This document shows, one piece after another, positions 1 through 7,863 of a stretch of 64,000 bases of DNA. Below the pieces are notes generated by a model. The model was given only the letters and a program-made list of their open reading frames with translations. It was not told the DNA's origin and ran no database searches. Both the position numbers and the translations under genes were made by a program. Position 1 is the first letter of the stretch, and every line of letters begins with the position of its first letter. The DNA is taken from NCBI RefSeq assembly GCF_040739495.1, contig NZ_CP145263.1, positions 248,001-312,000 on the forward strand. Direction: 5' to 3'. The DNA comes from Staphylococcus capitis subsp. capitis. Lineage in GTDB: Bacteria; Bacillota; Bacilli; Staphylococcales; Staphylococcaceae.

Positions 1-1
1 T

Positions 2-112
2 GGTGATACAAGTACTAAGAATCGTTCTAATGAAAGTAATTGGACGCCGCTGATGCAGACATTTGTTGATGCGTTATATACGAGTATCAACAATATTTAT
101 CCAAATAATTAA
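2..112 (+). CDS. Poly-gamma-glutamate hydrolase family protein, C-terminal part (cut by window start)
   Basis: Only the last 36 residues are visible, ending SINNIYPNN and a TAA at 110-112. The stretch NRSNESNWTPLMQTFVDAL closely matches the C-terminus of the next gene (INRSNWSPAMYRFSDAIDKA), so this is a tandem paralogue of the gene at 283-1170. Its likely role, inferred from that neighbour, is a secreted zinc-dependent poly-gamma-glutamate hydrolase-like protein. A strong terminator follows at 160-200, so it is probably transcribed separately from its paralogue. Confidence 0.7.
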   Translation, partial: GDTSTKNRSNESNWTPLMQTFVDALYTSINNIYPNN

Positions 113-159
113 TTTTGTAGAAGTAAATTAATTCAAAAACTATATAACAATATTGTCAT

Positions 160-200
160 AATAGGGCTAAAGGATGATTTCGATAGCCCTATTATTTTTT
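160..200 (+). terminator. Rho-independent terminator
   Basis: Perfect 10-bp stem AATAGGGCTA (160-169) with TAGCCCTATT (184-193), then ATTTTTTAT. It closes the partial gene at the window start. Confidence 0.9.
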
Positions 201-282
201 ATATTTATAACTAATAGAAATTGTTCAAATTTAATAAATTGATTTGAAATACTTCTTTTATAAATGGTAAGAAGGGAAATGT

Positions 283-1170
283 TTGATTTTGAAAAAGAGA
301 ATATCAATAAGTACCTCAAGTAAAATGAAATTATCAATACTTATTTGCTTGGTCATTCTAATAATAGGAATCACTAGCGCCTGTGCTATAACACATGAAC
401 ATAAGCATTCTGCAACGCATCACTCAAAGTTGCATCATGTACCACTGATTGTAGGTCAAGGAGAAGATAAGGGACAGGCATCCACTGTCAATCTTGAGCC
501 TTCAGAATCAGCACAAGAAGATGTACATCATAAAGACCGTTTTAAATCTATGACTGATTTATTTAAGCATACAAAACGGAATGTGGATTGGAAGAAAGAA
601 GTTAAAAAAGTAGGAAGTCATGTATTAATTATTGCGCCTCACGGAGGAAACATTGAAGCGGGTACCACAGAGTTAACTAAATTAATAGCTAACGATAATC
701 ACTATGATTATTTTTCATTTACCGTTTTAAGAAAAAAACATGCTGAAGATTTGCATGTCACTTCAAGTCATTATAATGATCCTACATTATTAAATATGGT
801 TAAATCTAAAGATTATGCAGTTTCCATACATGGTGCTAAAGGGGATAAACCTGTCATTTATCTTGGAGGGTTGGATACACCTTTAATAGAATCAATTAAA
901 AAACAATTAGTCAAACATCATTTTGTTGTTAAAATCGCACCGACTTATTTAGGCGGAGATTTAAAAGAAAATTTCATTAATGAAGATATCAAAGGGAAAG
1001 GTGTGCAACTTGAATTAACGACAGCTTTAAGAAAATCTTTGTTTGTGAATGAGAAACTATCCGCGAAATCTAGAATTAATCGAAGTAATTGGTCACCAGC
1101 GATGTATCGTTTTTCAGATGCCATTGATAAAGCCGTACAACAAGTTGATGAATCAGGAAAAGATAGATAA
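283..1170 (+). CDS. Poly-gamma-glutamate hydrolase family protein, secreted or membrane-anchored
   Basis: A 295-residue protein. The N-terminus is basic and followed by a hydrophobic segment (about residues 15-33) ending ITSAC, which is either a signal peptide or an imperfect lipobox. A His-rich linker (residues 37-52) follows, then the catalytic domain from about residue 100. APHGGNIE gives H120 and E125, and SIHG gives H183; this H-E...H set is the zinc-ligand pattern of the PghP/DUF867 family, which cleaves gamma-glutamyl chains. The start is a TTG at 283 behind GAAGGG (271-276); a second TTG at 289 is less well spaced. Staphylococci of this group can make a poly-gamma-glutamate capsule, so the substrate may be self-made polymer, but that is inference. 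The upstream partial gene is a paralogue. Confidence 0.75.
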   Translation: MILKKRISISTSSKMKLSILICLVILIIGITSACAITHEHKHSATHHSKLHHVPLIVGQGEDKGQASTVNLEPSESAQEDVHHKDRFKSMTDLFKHTKRNVDWKKEVKKVGSHVLIIAPHGGNIEAGTTELTKLIANDNHYDYFSFTVLRKKHAEDLHVTSSHYNDPTLLNMVKSKDYAVSIHGAKGDKPVIYLGGLDTPLIESIKKQLVKHHFVVKIAPTYLGGDLKENFINEDIKGKGVQLELTTALRKSLFVNEKLSAKSRINRSNWSPAMYRFSDAIDKAVQQVDESGKDR

Positions 1171-1220
1171 AGTGTGGCTATATGAAAGAATATTAAATAC
1201 AAAAATTAAAATAGTAGAAA

Positions 1221-1258
1221 ATAAAAAATCTCAGAATCGCAAGTGCTTTTCTGAGATT
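1221..1258 (-). terminator. Terminator of azoR
   Basis: Perfect 10-bp stem AATCTCAGAA (1227-1236) with TTCTGAGATT (1249-1258). On the minus strand it is followed by a T run (the A run at 1223-1228). It lies between convergent genes. Confidence 0.85.
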
Positions 1259-1273
1259 AGTCTCTAATATATT

Positions 1274-1900
1274 TTAGAAAGTTTTAGCTAGTTCTTTTGC
1301 TTCTTCAATGCCGGCTAATTTGATTTCTTCAGCCTTTTCAGGTTCAGCGTTATGACCTTCAATAATAACAGTTTCGTATGAAGGTACACCTAGGAATGTC
1401 ATAATGTTTCTTAAGTATCGGTCTCCAGATTCAATTTCTGCAGTGGGTCCTTCGCTATAGTATCCGCCTCTAGATTGAATGTGAAGTACCTTTTTATCAG
1501 TGAGTAAACCTTGAGGTCCTTCTGAAGTGTATTTAAATGTTTTACCAGCTACTGTAATTGCATCGATATAAGCTTTTAAAACAGGTGGGAATGATAAGTT
1601 CCACATTGGGCTAACAAATACGTATTTATCAGCTTCTAAAAATTCATCAAGAATGGCTCCTAAACGAGTAACTTTTTTACTTTCTTCAGAAGTAAGTTCT
1701 TCGCCTTTTGCAGCTTTTCCCCAACCAATTAATACATCTTTATCAATATGAGGAATATCTTCAGTAAATAAGTCGATGTGTTTAACTTCATCTCCTGAGT
1801 GATTGTCTTGATAAGCGTCGATGAAAGCTTTGCCAGCTGCCATAGAATTTGAAACGAGTTCATCGAGTGGATGAGCTGTAATGTATAATAATTTTGCCAT
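1274..1900 (-). CDS. azoR: FMN-dependent NADH-azoreductase
   Basis: A 208-residue cytoplasmic flavodoxin-fold enzyme of the AcpD/AzoR family, which reduces azo bonds and quinones with NADH through FMN. Family signatures are the N-terminal [14 protein letters not shown] phosphate-binding loop, the [19 protein letters not shown] block (about residues 97-115) and [11 protein letters not shown] (about residues 142-152). Length is typical (about 200-210). The ATG at 1900 has no clear Shine-Dalgarno sequence, which is unusual in this window. It is a single-gene unit with its own promoter and terminator. Confidence 0.9.
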   Translation of the reverse strand: MAKLLYITAHPLDELVSNSMAAGKAFIDAYQDNHSGDEVKHIDLFTEDIPHIDKDVLIGWGKAAKGEELTSEESKKVTRLGAILDEFLEADKYVFVSPMWNLSFPPVLKAYIDAITVAGKTFKYTSEGPQGLLTDKKVLHIQSRGGYYSEGPTAEIESGDRYLRNIMTFLGVPSYETVIIEGHNAEPEKAEEIKLAGIEEAKELAKTF

Positions 1901-1940
1901 TTTTTAGTTCTATTAAAAATGTTGTATAGTTGATATAATA

Positions 1941-1968
1941 ATTATACTTAGTCGGGGAGATTTCACAA
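1941..1968 (-). promoter_or_regulatory. Candidate promoter of azoR
   Basis: On the minus strand, -35 TTGTGA (1968-1963), a 16-bp spacer and a perfect -10 TATAAT (1946-1941), about 40 bp ahead of the azoR start. Confidence 0.55.
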
Positions 1969-2170
1969 TATGTTAAATTAAAAATCATCCTAATGGACTA
2001 TAAAATAATTCTATATGTGCCTATTTCTACAAGAACACAATTTATTTTCATGAAATTAATATTATCTGAATTTGAAGTTTTTAAAATTAACTTTAAAAAG
2101 TGTATAATAGTATTAAAGATTTGAACAGCTTACATGTTCATATTAAGCATCCTAGAAAGGAGTGTAACAG

Positions 2171-2272
2171 ATGAAAAAATTAGCAGTTATTTTAGCATTA
2201 GCTGGCGCAGCTTATTATGGTTTTAAAAAATACCAAAACCATGTTAACCAAGCACCAAATATCGAATACTAA
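2171..2272 (+). CDS. 33-residue membrane peptide
   Basis: A short ORF beginning [20 protein letters not shown] and ending APNIEY. It has a good RBS (AAGGAGTG, 2157-2164), one hydrophobic helix (residues 4-18), then a positively charged, soluble tail. It is followed at once by a strong terminator, so it is a compact monocistronic unit. I do not recognise a function. The clean RBS and terminator argue that it is real. Confidence 0.7.
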   Translation: MKKLAVILALAGAAYYGFKKYQNHVNQAPNIEY

Positions 2273-2307
2273 AATTTACTTATCAAGTAAGTGATTATAT
2301 TGAAGAT

Positions 2308-2343
2308 AAAAGACAAAATCCATTTGGATTTTGTCTTTTTTTT
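2308..2343 (+). terminator. Rho-independent terminator
   Basis: A 14-bp perfect stem, AAAAGACAAAATCC (2308-2321) with GGATTTTGTCTTTT (2326-2339), loop ATTT, and a run of T residues. It ends the 33-aa peptide transcript. Confidence 0.95.
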
Positions 2344-2456
2344 GTAAATTTCGGGTATATATATTGATATAGGAAATGAATATCAACTTATTGAAGTAGG
2401 GGGCTTTCATTTTCAAAAGCATCAAGAATCCACAATAGTTAAGAAGGGGTGGAAAG

Positions 2457-3776
2457 ATGTCTAAAATTTTACTAACTGGGGCCTCGGGATATATCGGTGG
2501 TCACCTTAAAGATAAATTAAAAGATCAACATGAAATCATTGCGATTTCTAGAAATACGAGTAACAAGCAGAATGAGGAGAATGTTACTTGGAAATCTGCA
2601 GATTTATTTGATTTAGATGAAATTACTGAAGTAATGGAAGGGATTGATACAGCCATTTATCTCGTCCATTCAATGATGCCATCAGCAAAGTTAACACAAG
2701 CTAACTTTGAAGATATGGATGCACTGCTAGCAGATAACTTCGCACGTGCAGCGAAAAAGCAGGGCGTTAAGCATATTGTCTTTATGAGTGGTTTGATTCC
2801 AGATGACAATCATTTATCAGCTCATTTAAGAAGTCGTCTTGAATGTGAAAAGATTCTTGGAGATTATGGTATTCCGGTTAGTACATTACGCGCTGGATTA
2901 ATTATTGGTGCGAAGGGAAGTTCTTATCCGATACTTAAGCGTTTAGTTGAACGTTTACCAGCTATGGTATTACCTAGTTGGGCATATAACAAGATAGCAC
3001 CAGTAGCGATAGAAGATGTCATAGATGGGTTAGCAGCACTTGTTGAACGCTCTCCATCTGAAAATGAATCTATCGATATTAGTGGGCCTGAGACAATGAA
3101 TTATAAAGAGTTGATTCAGCGAACAGCTAAAGTATTAGACAAACCATTACCTATGCTTGACTTGCCCATTATACCGATAATTGTAAGTCGTTATTGGGTT
3201 CAATTGATTTCAAGTGTACCGAAAGAAATGGTTTATCCGTTAATGAATAGTTTAATTCATGATATGGTACCGCATGATAAACGCATCGTACCTAAATTAT
3301 CATTAGGAAATATTACATTTGAAGATAGTGTGAAACGTGCTTTAGACGAAGAGAAAGAAGAGAAAAAGAAGAAGGCGAAACAAAGTTCTAGTCACTCTAA
3401 ATCTAAGAAAGAAGAAATTAGAGATGTGCGCGCCATCACACGATTTGAAATTCCTGATGGATATAGTATTAAAGATGTGACAACGGAATATGCTCGTTTC
3501 ATAAATAATATTACGTTGCACTTAGTGAAAGGTACGATTAATGAACATGAATTCAATATGAATGTACCATTTATTAATAAATTTATTCTGAAAATGAAAA
3601 AAGATGAACATGACTCAAGTGAAGAAATGGCAGTATATCGCATTGTCGGTGGCGATTTAGCACATGCGGATAATGGAGGAAATGCACGTTTCGAATTTCG
3701 CAGATTGAGAAATACAAATGAAGGGACTATTGCCCTTCAAGAATATGAACCAACATTACCATGGGTCGTTTATTAA
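2457..3776 (+). CDS. SDR/NmrA-type NAD(P)-binding protein with C-terminal DUF2867-like domain; 3' end frameshifted
   Basis: A 439-residue ORF behind a good RBS (AAGGGGTGG, 2443-2451). Residues 1-220 form a Rossmann domain of the atypical SDR type (GASGYIGG at residues 8-15). A charged Lys/Glu/Ser linker (about residues 297-325) leads into a second domain that resembles the SRPBCC-like DUF2867. The substrate is unknown. The ORF stops right after PWVVY. The next bases read KLTQAKAHKTVMNIFKNRMAKL if one T is skipped, which looks like the missing C-terminal helix of this family. I therefore think the gene carries a one-base insertion at about 3771-3776. Confidence 0.7.
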   Translation: MSKILLTGASGYIGGHLKDKLKDQHEIIAISRNTSNKQNEENVTWKSADLFDLDEITEVMEGIDTAIYLVHSMMPSAKLTQANFEDMDALLADNFARAAKKQGVKHIVFMSGLIPDDNHLSAHLRSRLECEKILGDYGIPVSTLRAGLIIGAKGSSYPILKRLVERLPAMVLPSWAYNKIAPVAIEDVIDGLAALVERSPSENESIDISGPETMNYKELIQRTAKVLDKPLPMLDLPIIPIIVSRYWVQLISSVPKEMVYPLMNSLIHDMVPHDKRIVPKLSLGNITFEDSVKRALDEEKEEKKKKAKQSSSHSKSKKEEIRDVRAITRFEIPDGYSIKDVTTEYARFINNITLHLVKGTINEHEFNMNVPFINKFILKMKKDEHDSSEEMAVYRIVGGDLAHADNGGNARFEFRRLRNTNEGTIALQEYEPTLPWVVY

Positions 3777-3873
3777 ATTAACACAAGCGAAAGCCCATAA
3801 AACGGTAATGAACATATTTAAGAATAGAATGGCAAAATTATCAAAACAAAAGAAAGGATCAGGTGAGCAAGAT
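3777..3873 (+). pseudogene. Displaced C-terminal segment of the SDR-type gene
   Basis: In the frame one base ahead of the upstream ORF this codes for KLTQAKAHKTVMNIFKNRMA and a Lys-rich tail. It is coding-like and amphipathic, with no start of its own. The simplest reading is that it was joined to the upstream ORF before a frameshift. Confidence 0.5.
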
Positions 3874-3999
3874 ATGACAAGAAATATTATTATTGGTGTT
3901 TCAATAGCAGTTGCATTAGTGGCAGGAGGAGCAGGAGCGTTTGCTTTAATTAAGCGCAATCAAATGAAAAAAGAAAGTATGTCAAACGCAGAATTATAA
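3874..3999 (+). CDS. Possible 41-residue single-pass membrane peptide
   Basis: Starts MTRNIIIGVSIAVALVAGGA, a hydrophobic helix with glycines, followed by a Lys-rich tail. An RBS-like AGGTGA lies at 3861-3866 with 7-nt spacing. It shares the frame of the displaced SDR tail without an intervening stop, so it could instead be the end of a fused protein. Past its TAA (3997-3999) the frame stays open for 29 codons and reads coding-like (NDNLLYFYQDENDLNSVMKK), ending at 4089. The present stop may therefore be a nonsense change. Confidence 0.4.
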   Translation: MTRNIIIGVSIAVALVAGGAGAFALIKRNQMKKESMSNAEL

Positions 4000-4099
4000 A
4001 TAGTTGGTAATGACAACTTATTGTACTTCTATCAAGATGAAAATGATCTAAATAGCGTAATGAAAAAATATAAAGAAAACTTAGATTAATAAGCATATC

Positions 4100-4136
4100 A
4101 ACCAGTTAGGACACTAAGATGTTCTAACTGGTTTTT
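4100..4136 (+). terminator. Rho-independent terminator
   Basis: Perfect 14-bp stem AACCAGTTAGGACA (4100-4113) with TGTTCTAACTGGTT (4120-4133), then TTTC. Confidence 0.85.
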
Positions 4137-4140
4137 CATT

Positions 4141-4172
4141 AAAAATGACGACCTGGCATATACCAAGTCGTC
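4141..4172 (-). terminator. Terminator of phoB
   Basis: Stem GACGACCTGG (4147-4156) with CCAAGTCGTC (4162-4171), one mismatch. On the minus strand it is followed by ATTTTT. Confidence 0.75.
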
Positions 4173-4192
4173 TTTATCATTAAATATCTGTA

Positions 4193-5677
4193 TTATTGTT
4201 GATTTTGATTAGATGTTACATCATTTTTGAAAAAGTCGAAGATGTTTTGAGCACTCTTAGTGTTTTCCATGTTGCCTTTAAACTTGCTAGATCCTGGACC
4301 GTAAGCGTAAGTATTCACATCTTCACCAGTATGACCGTTTGTAGTCCATCCAGTGTGGGACGTATCATTAATTGGTTCTTGGATGGCATTTTGTAATTTT
4401 GTAGTAGCTTCTGCTACCTTAGGATCTTTATCATCTTTACCTTCTTTTTGAAGTTTGCGTAAATCTTTGGCAGCTTGTTTCACTTTATCCATTTGTTTGC
4501 TAGGGAAGTCAATGCCGTAACCTTCTTTGATGACTTTTTCAGGGTCTTTTCCTGCAGCAATTTCTTTAGTCATATACATACCAGAATGTTTCATTTTATG
4601 AATAGCTTCTGGATTCCATTTGTAATCTTTACCTTTAGCAATTGTCATACCACCAGTTGAATGGTCAGCTGTTGCTACGACTAAAGTATCTTTGTGTGTT
4701 TTCGCATAGTCGATAGAGTTTTGGAATGCTTTTTCAAAGCCTCCCATTTCTGACATTACACCAGTAACATCATTTGGATGTGCAGCTTTATCGATAGAAG
4801 CACCTTCAACCATTAAGAAGAAGCCTTTATTGTTCTTATCTAATTTACTTAATGCACTTTGTTCCATATCTACGAGTAAAGGATTTTTAGATGGTGCATC
4901 AATTTGAAGAGGCATATCTTTCTCAGAGAAAGTTCCTAATACTTTGTCACTTTGAGAATTAAGAAGTTGTGTTTTATTACTTACTAAATCATAACCGTCT
5001 TTTTTGAATTTTTTATCAAGGTTGCCATTTTCTTTACCGAAGTATTTAGAACCGCCACCTAGGAGAACGTCTACTTTATGTTGACCATTAATTTTATCAT
5101 TATAAAATTGTTGAGCAATTTCATCTTTTTTATCACGAGAGTCAACATGTGATGCGTAAACAGCAGGAGTTGCATCAGTAAGTTCAGCCGTTGTAACTAA
5201 ACCAGTTGATTTACCTTGCTCTTTAGCTTGTTCTAAAACAGATTTTAATGCCTTTTTATTATTATCAACGCTGATTGCGCCATTGTATGTTTTATGACCA
5301 GTCGCGAAAGCAGTTCCGCCCGCAGCTGAATCTGTTACGTTTTCTTTTGGATCATTAGGATATGTACGATTTGTACCTTTAAGGTATTTATCAAATGCAG
5401 TTGCATTCATTTTTTTAGCGCCAGGTTGATTTTTATAATAACGATATGCTGTATTGAAAGATGGGCCCATGCCATCGCCAACCATGAAAATAACATTTTT
5501 AGGATTCTTAGTATTACCAAATGCTACTGCATCATCTTGTCCTTGCTGTCCTTGAGCATTTTCACCTGGACCCGTACCACTTCCTGAAGCATGTGATACA
5601 TTTGAAGCACCTAATACAGATGCAGCTACAATAGAACTTGCTATCGTTGTTTTACCAAATTTATTAATGAAACTCAT
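4193..5677 (-). CDS. phoB: Secreted alkaline phosphatase
   Basis: A 494-residue exported phosphomonoesterase that releases phosphate from organic esters. The signal peptide is MSFINKFGKTTIASSIVAAS followed by a likely AxA-type cleavage near SHASGSG (about residue 31). Metal- and phosphate-binding motifs of the PhoA superfamily are present: VGDGMG (D68), nucleophile Ser117 in TDSAAGGTAFATGH, TADHSTGG, and the C-terminal SHTGWTTNGHTGED. The start at 5677 was chosen over an upstream ATG at 5713 because a GGGGG-containing RBS precedes it and it begins the signal peptide directly. PhoP-like repeats upstream suggest induction by phosphate starvation. Confidence 0.92.
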   Translation of the reverse strand: MSFINKFGKTTIASSIVAASVLGASNVSHASGSGTGPGENAQGQQGQDDAVAFGNTKNPKNVIFMVGDGMGPSFNTAYRYYKNQPGAKKMNATAFDKYLKGTNRTYPNDPKENVTDSAAGGTAFATGHKTYNGAISVDNNKKALKSVLEQAKEQGKSTGLVTTAELTDATPAVYASHVDSRDKKDEIAQQFYNDKINGQHKVDVLLGGGSKYFGKENGNLDKKFKKDGYDLVSNKTQLLNSQSDKVLGTFSEKDMPLQIDAPSKNPLLVDMEQSALSKLDKNNKGFFLMVEGASIDKAAHPNDVTGVMSEMGGFEKAFQNSIDYAKTHKDTLVVATADHSTGGMTIAKGKDYKWNPEAIHKMKHSGMYMTKEIAAGKDPEKVIKEGYGIDFPSKQMDKVKQAAKDLRKLQKEGKDDKDPKVAEATTKLQNAIQEPINDTSHTGWTTNGHTGEDVNTYAYGPGSSKFKGNMENTKSAQNIFDFFKNDVTSNQNQQ

Positions 5678-5718
5678 AATTAATGTGCCCCCTAAATAAG
5701 TTATGTATTGCATTTTTA

Positions 5719-5772
5719 AGTATAGGGTATGAACTTTGATTAAAAGTAATTTTTAAGTAAATGAATAGTAAA
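5719..5772 (-). promoter_or_regulatory. PhoP-like box and -10 of phoB
   Basis: On the minus strand three direct repeats have an exact 11-bp period: TTTACT (5772-5767), TTTACT (5761-5756) and ATTACT (5750-5745). A -10 like TATACT (5724-5719) lies about 20 bp downstream. This matches the TT(A/T)ACA tandem arrangement known for PhoP in Firmicutes and fits the downstream gene. Confidence 0.6.
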
Positions 5773-6003
5773 TGTATATAAATTTGAAAAGAATTTAAAT
5801 TCTAATTGCTTAAAATTAAATTGAGTTATTATACTAAAAGATACAGAGATTACCTTTTTTCATTCAATATATTAGGTCGAACAAATTGTATGAACGTGTT
5901 TGTTTAAAAATGTATTTTTTAGATACAAACATGTAAAATAGTGATAAATAGAAATTTTATAATAAAAGGATGAGGACGAAACAGCCTCAAAGAAGGTGAA
6001 ATA
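5773..6003 (+). promoter_or_regulatory. Leader of the bra module
   Basis: This gene-free stretch between phoB and the small ORF at 6004 contains a 7-bp inverted repeat, TGTTTGT (5897-5903) and ACAAACA (5925-5931), just ahead of a -10 like TAAAAT (5934-5939). It is a plausible operator and promoter for the 50-aa peptide and braRS. No other feature is evident. Confidence 0.35.
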
Positions 6004-6156
6004 ATGATACTTGTTATGTTATCTCCAATATTGATTATTGGATTTATAGCTTTAGGTATTTTTGAAGAAAGAAGAAGAAGTAAAAAAGCTCAAGATCAAA
6101 AAGACCAAATTGAAAAAGATAAAAATAAAGTTTATGATTCAGAAGAGAACAAATAG
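6004..6156 (+). CDS. 50-residue single-pass membrane peptide upstream of braRS
   Basis: Starts MILVMLSPILIIGFIALGIF, a hydrophobic helix (residues 2-20), then a strongly charged Arg/Lys/Glu/Asp tail. A clear RBS (AAGGTG) precedes the ATG. It ends 30 bp before braR, so it is very likely the first gene of that operon. Small membrane peptides are often linked to Bce-type modules, but I cannot assign a function from sequence alone. Confidence 0.7.
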   Translation: MILVMLSPILIIGFIALGIFEERRRSKKAQDQKDQIEKDKNKVYDSEENK

Positions 6157-6186
6157 TTAAAGTATGTCGTTGAAAGGTGAACAGTT

Positions 6187-6852
6187 ATGAAGATTCTCAT
6201 AGTCGAAGATGATTTAGTTATTGCTGAGAGCTTGGCTAATGAACTTTCAAAATGGAATTATGAAGTGAATGTTGTTGAAAACTTTGATCAAATTATGGAA
6301 GATTTTCGTGAAACAGAACCACAACTAGTATTATTAGATATCAACTTACCTACACTCAATGGATTTCATTGGTGCCAAGAAATGCGCAAAGAATCTAATG
6401 TTCCTATCATGTTTATTAGTTCGAGAACTGATAATATGGATCAAATTATGGCTATTCAAATGGGTGGCGATGACTTTATTGAGAAACCATTCAATTTATC
6501 GCTAACAGTAGCGAAGATACAAGCGTTACTTCGCCGTACATACGATTTATCCGTATCAAATGATGAATTAGATGTGAAAGGTTGCAAGTTGATTCTCGAT
6601 GAGGCGAAACTCGTAAAGGATGATGATGCTGTTCAATTGTCATTAACAGAACTTCAAATTTTGAAAATGTTATTCCAAAATGAAGGAAAATACGTGAGTC
6701 GTACAGCATTAATTGAAAAGTGTTGGGAATCTGAAAACTTTATTGATGACAATACCTTAGCAGTTAATATGACTAGATTACGCAAGAAGTTATTATCTAT
6801 AGGCGTTGATGATTTTATTGAAACTAAGAAAAATGTCGGATATAGGGTTTAA
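6187..6852 (+). CDS. braR: BraR/BceR-type response regulator (OmpR family)
   Basis: A 221-residue response regulator. The receiver domain (residues 1-115) has the acidic pair EDD (7-9), phospho-acceptor D51 in LLDINLP, and the conserved Lys in FIEKPF. The C-terminal winged-helix domain (about residues 125-221) has the TELQILKML and VNMTRLRKKL signatures. With braS and the ABC module it forms a Bce-type system that senses cell-wall-active peptides such as bacitracin or nisin. The assignment to BraR/NsaR rests on the gene order regulator-kinase-ATPase-permease and domain types; the exact inducer is not shown by sequence. Confidence 0.85.
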   Translation: MKILIVEDDLVIAESLANELSKWNYEVNVVENFDQIMEDFRETEPQLVLLDINLPTLNGFHWCQEMRKESNVPIMFISSRTDNMDQIMAIQMGGDDFIEKPFNLSLTVAKIQALLRRTYDLSVSNDELDVKGCKLILDEAKLVKDDDAVQLSLTELQILKMLFQNEGKYVSRTALIEKCWESENFIDDNTLAVNMTRLRKKLLSIGVDDFIETKKNVGYRV

Positions 6853-7754
6853 TGATTATGTTGCTATCTTTTATAAAATCGATTCGAAATGAGATTACAA
6901 TTATATTTTGTATATTTTTATTATTTGCATTAATATTTTACTTATTTTCATTACCATTTAGTGCCTTCGGTCTTGCGTTAGGAATCGTATTACTCATCAT
7001 TTTTATTCATTGGTGGGTAAAGTACCTTGGATTTAAGAGAAATGAGGATCTTAAAGAGAAGATAGATAATTTGGAAAATGAATTAACTGAAGTAAAAAAT
7101 CGCCAAGTTGAATATCGTAATGATGTGGAAAGTTACTTTTTAACATGGGTACATCAAATTAAGACACCTATCACAGCGTCACAACTATTACTCGAACGTA
7201 ATGAAGAAAATGTTGTCAATCGCGTAAGACAAGAAATTGTTCAAATTGATAACTATACAAGCTTAGCATTGAGTTATTTAAAATTACTCAACGAAGAATC
7301 TGATATGACAATTACATCAGTGACAGTGAATGAATTAATACGTCCGCTAATCATGAAATATCGAATTCAGTTTATCGAACAACATACTAAAATTCACTAT
7401 GAAAAGTGTGAAGCAACTGTTTTAACGGATGCACAATGGGCGTCTATTATGATAGAACAAATTTTAAATAATGCTTTGAAGTACGCGCGTGGAAAAGACA
7501 TTTGGATTGAATTTGATTCTGCTAAACAAACATTAATCATTAAAGACAATGGTGTAGGTATTAGTAAAGCAGATATTCCTAAAATATTTGATAAAGGCTA
7601 TTCTGGTTACAACGGCAGACTTAATGAAGAATCAAGCGGCATAGGATTGTTCATTGTTAAGCATATTTCTAATCATTTGAATCATGAGGTCGATGTAGAT
7701 TCAGGACTTGGTGAAGGTACGACATTTAAAATACATTTTCCCAACGAAGATTAG
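6852..7754 (+). CDS. braS: BraS/BceS-type intramembrane-sensing histidine kinase
   Basis: A 300-residue kinase whose ATG overlaps the braR stop by one base (TAATG), so the pair is translationally coupled. Two membrane helices (about residues 14-33 and 39-57) are joined by an almost absent extracellular loop, the hallmark of intramembrane-sensing kinases that rely on a Bce-type transporter for sensing. The H box is WVHQIKTPI with H101. The ATP-binding domain shows EQILNNALKYA, DNGVGI and GIGLFIVKHI. A terminator follows before the transporter genes. Confidence 0.88.
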   Translation: MIMLLSFIKSIRNEITIIFCIFLLFALIFYLFSLPFSAFGLALGIVLLIIFIHWWVKYLGFKRNEDLKEKIDNLENELTEVKNRQVEYRNDVESYFLTWVHQIKTPITASQLLLERNEENVVNRVRQEIVQIDNYTSLALSYLKLLNEESDMTITSVTVNELIRPLIMKYRIQFIEQHTKIHYEKCEATVLTDAQWASIMIEQILNNALKYARGKDIWIEFDSAKQTLIIKDNGVGISKADIPKIFDKGYSGYNGRLNEESSGIGLFIVKHISNHLNHEVDVDSGLGEGTTFKIHFPNED

Positions 7755-7776
7755 CTAACTTTCAAAATTGTAAGTT

Positions 7777-7824
7777 TGCCAACAATATTTGTAAGAAATT
7801 ATGAATGTTGTTGGCACTTTTTTA
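7777..7824 (+). terminator. Terminator between braRS and braDE
   Basis: Perfect 9-bp stem TGCCAACAA (7777-7785) with TTGTTGGCA (7808-7816), then CTTTTTTATTTTA. The stem's right arm doubles as part of the braDE promoter. Confidence 0.75.
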
Positions 7825-7836
7825 TTTTATGATAAT
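7808..7836 (+). promoter_or_regulatory. Candidate promoter of braDE
   Basis: -35 TTGTTG (7808-7813), 17-bp spacer and -10 GATAAT (7831-7836), about 28 bp ahead of the braD ATG. TTGTAAG occurs at 7768-7774 and again at 7789-7795, 21 bp apart (two helical turns), and could be a regulator site. Confidence 0.5.
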
Positions 7837-7863
7837 AAGTGAAATGAGAAAGGGGCATTCGTG

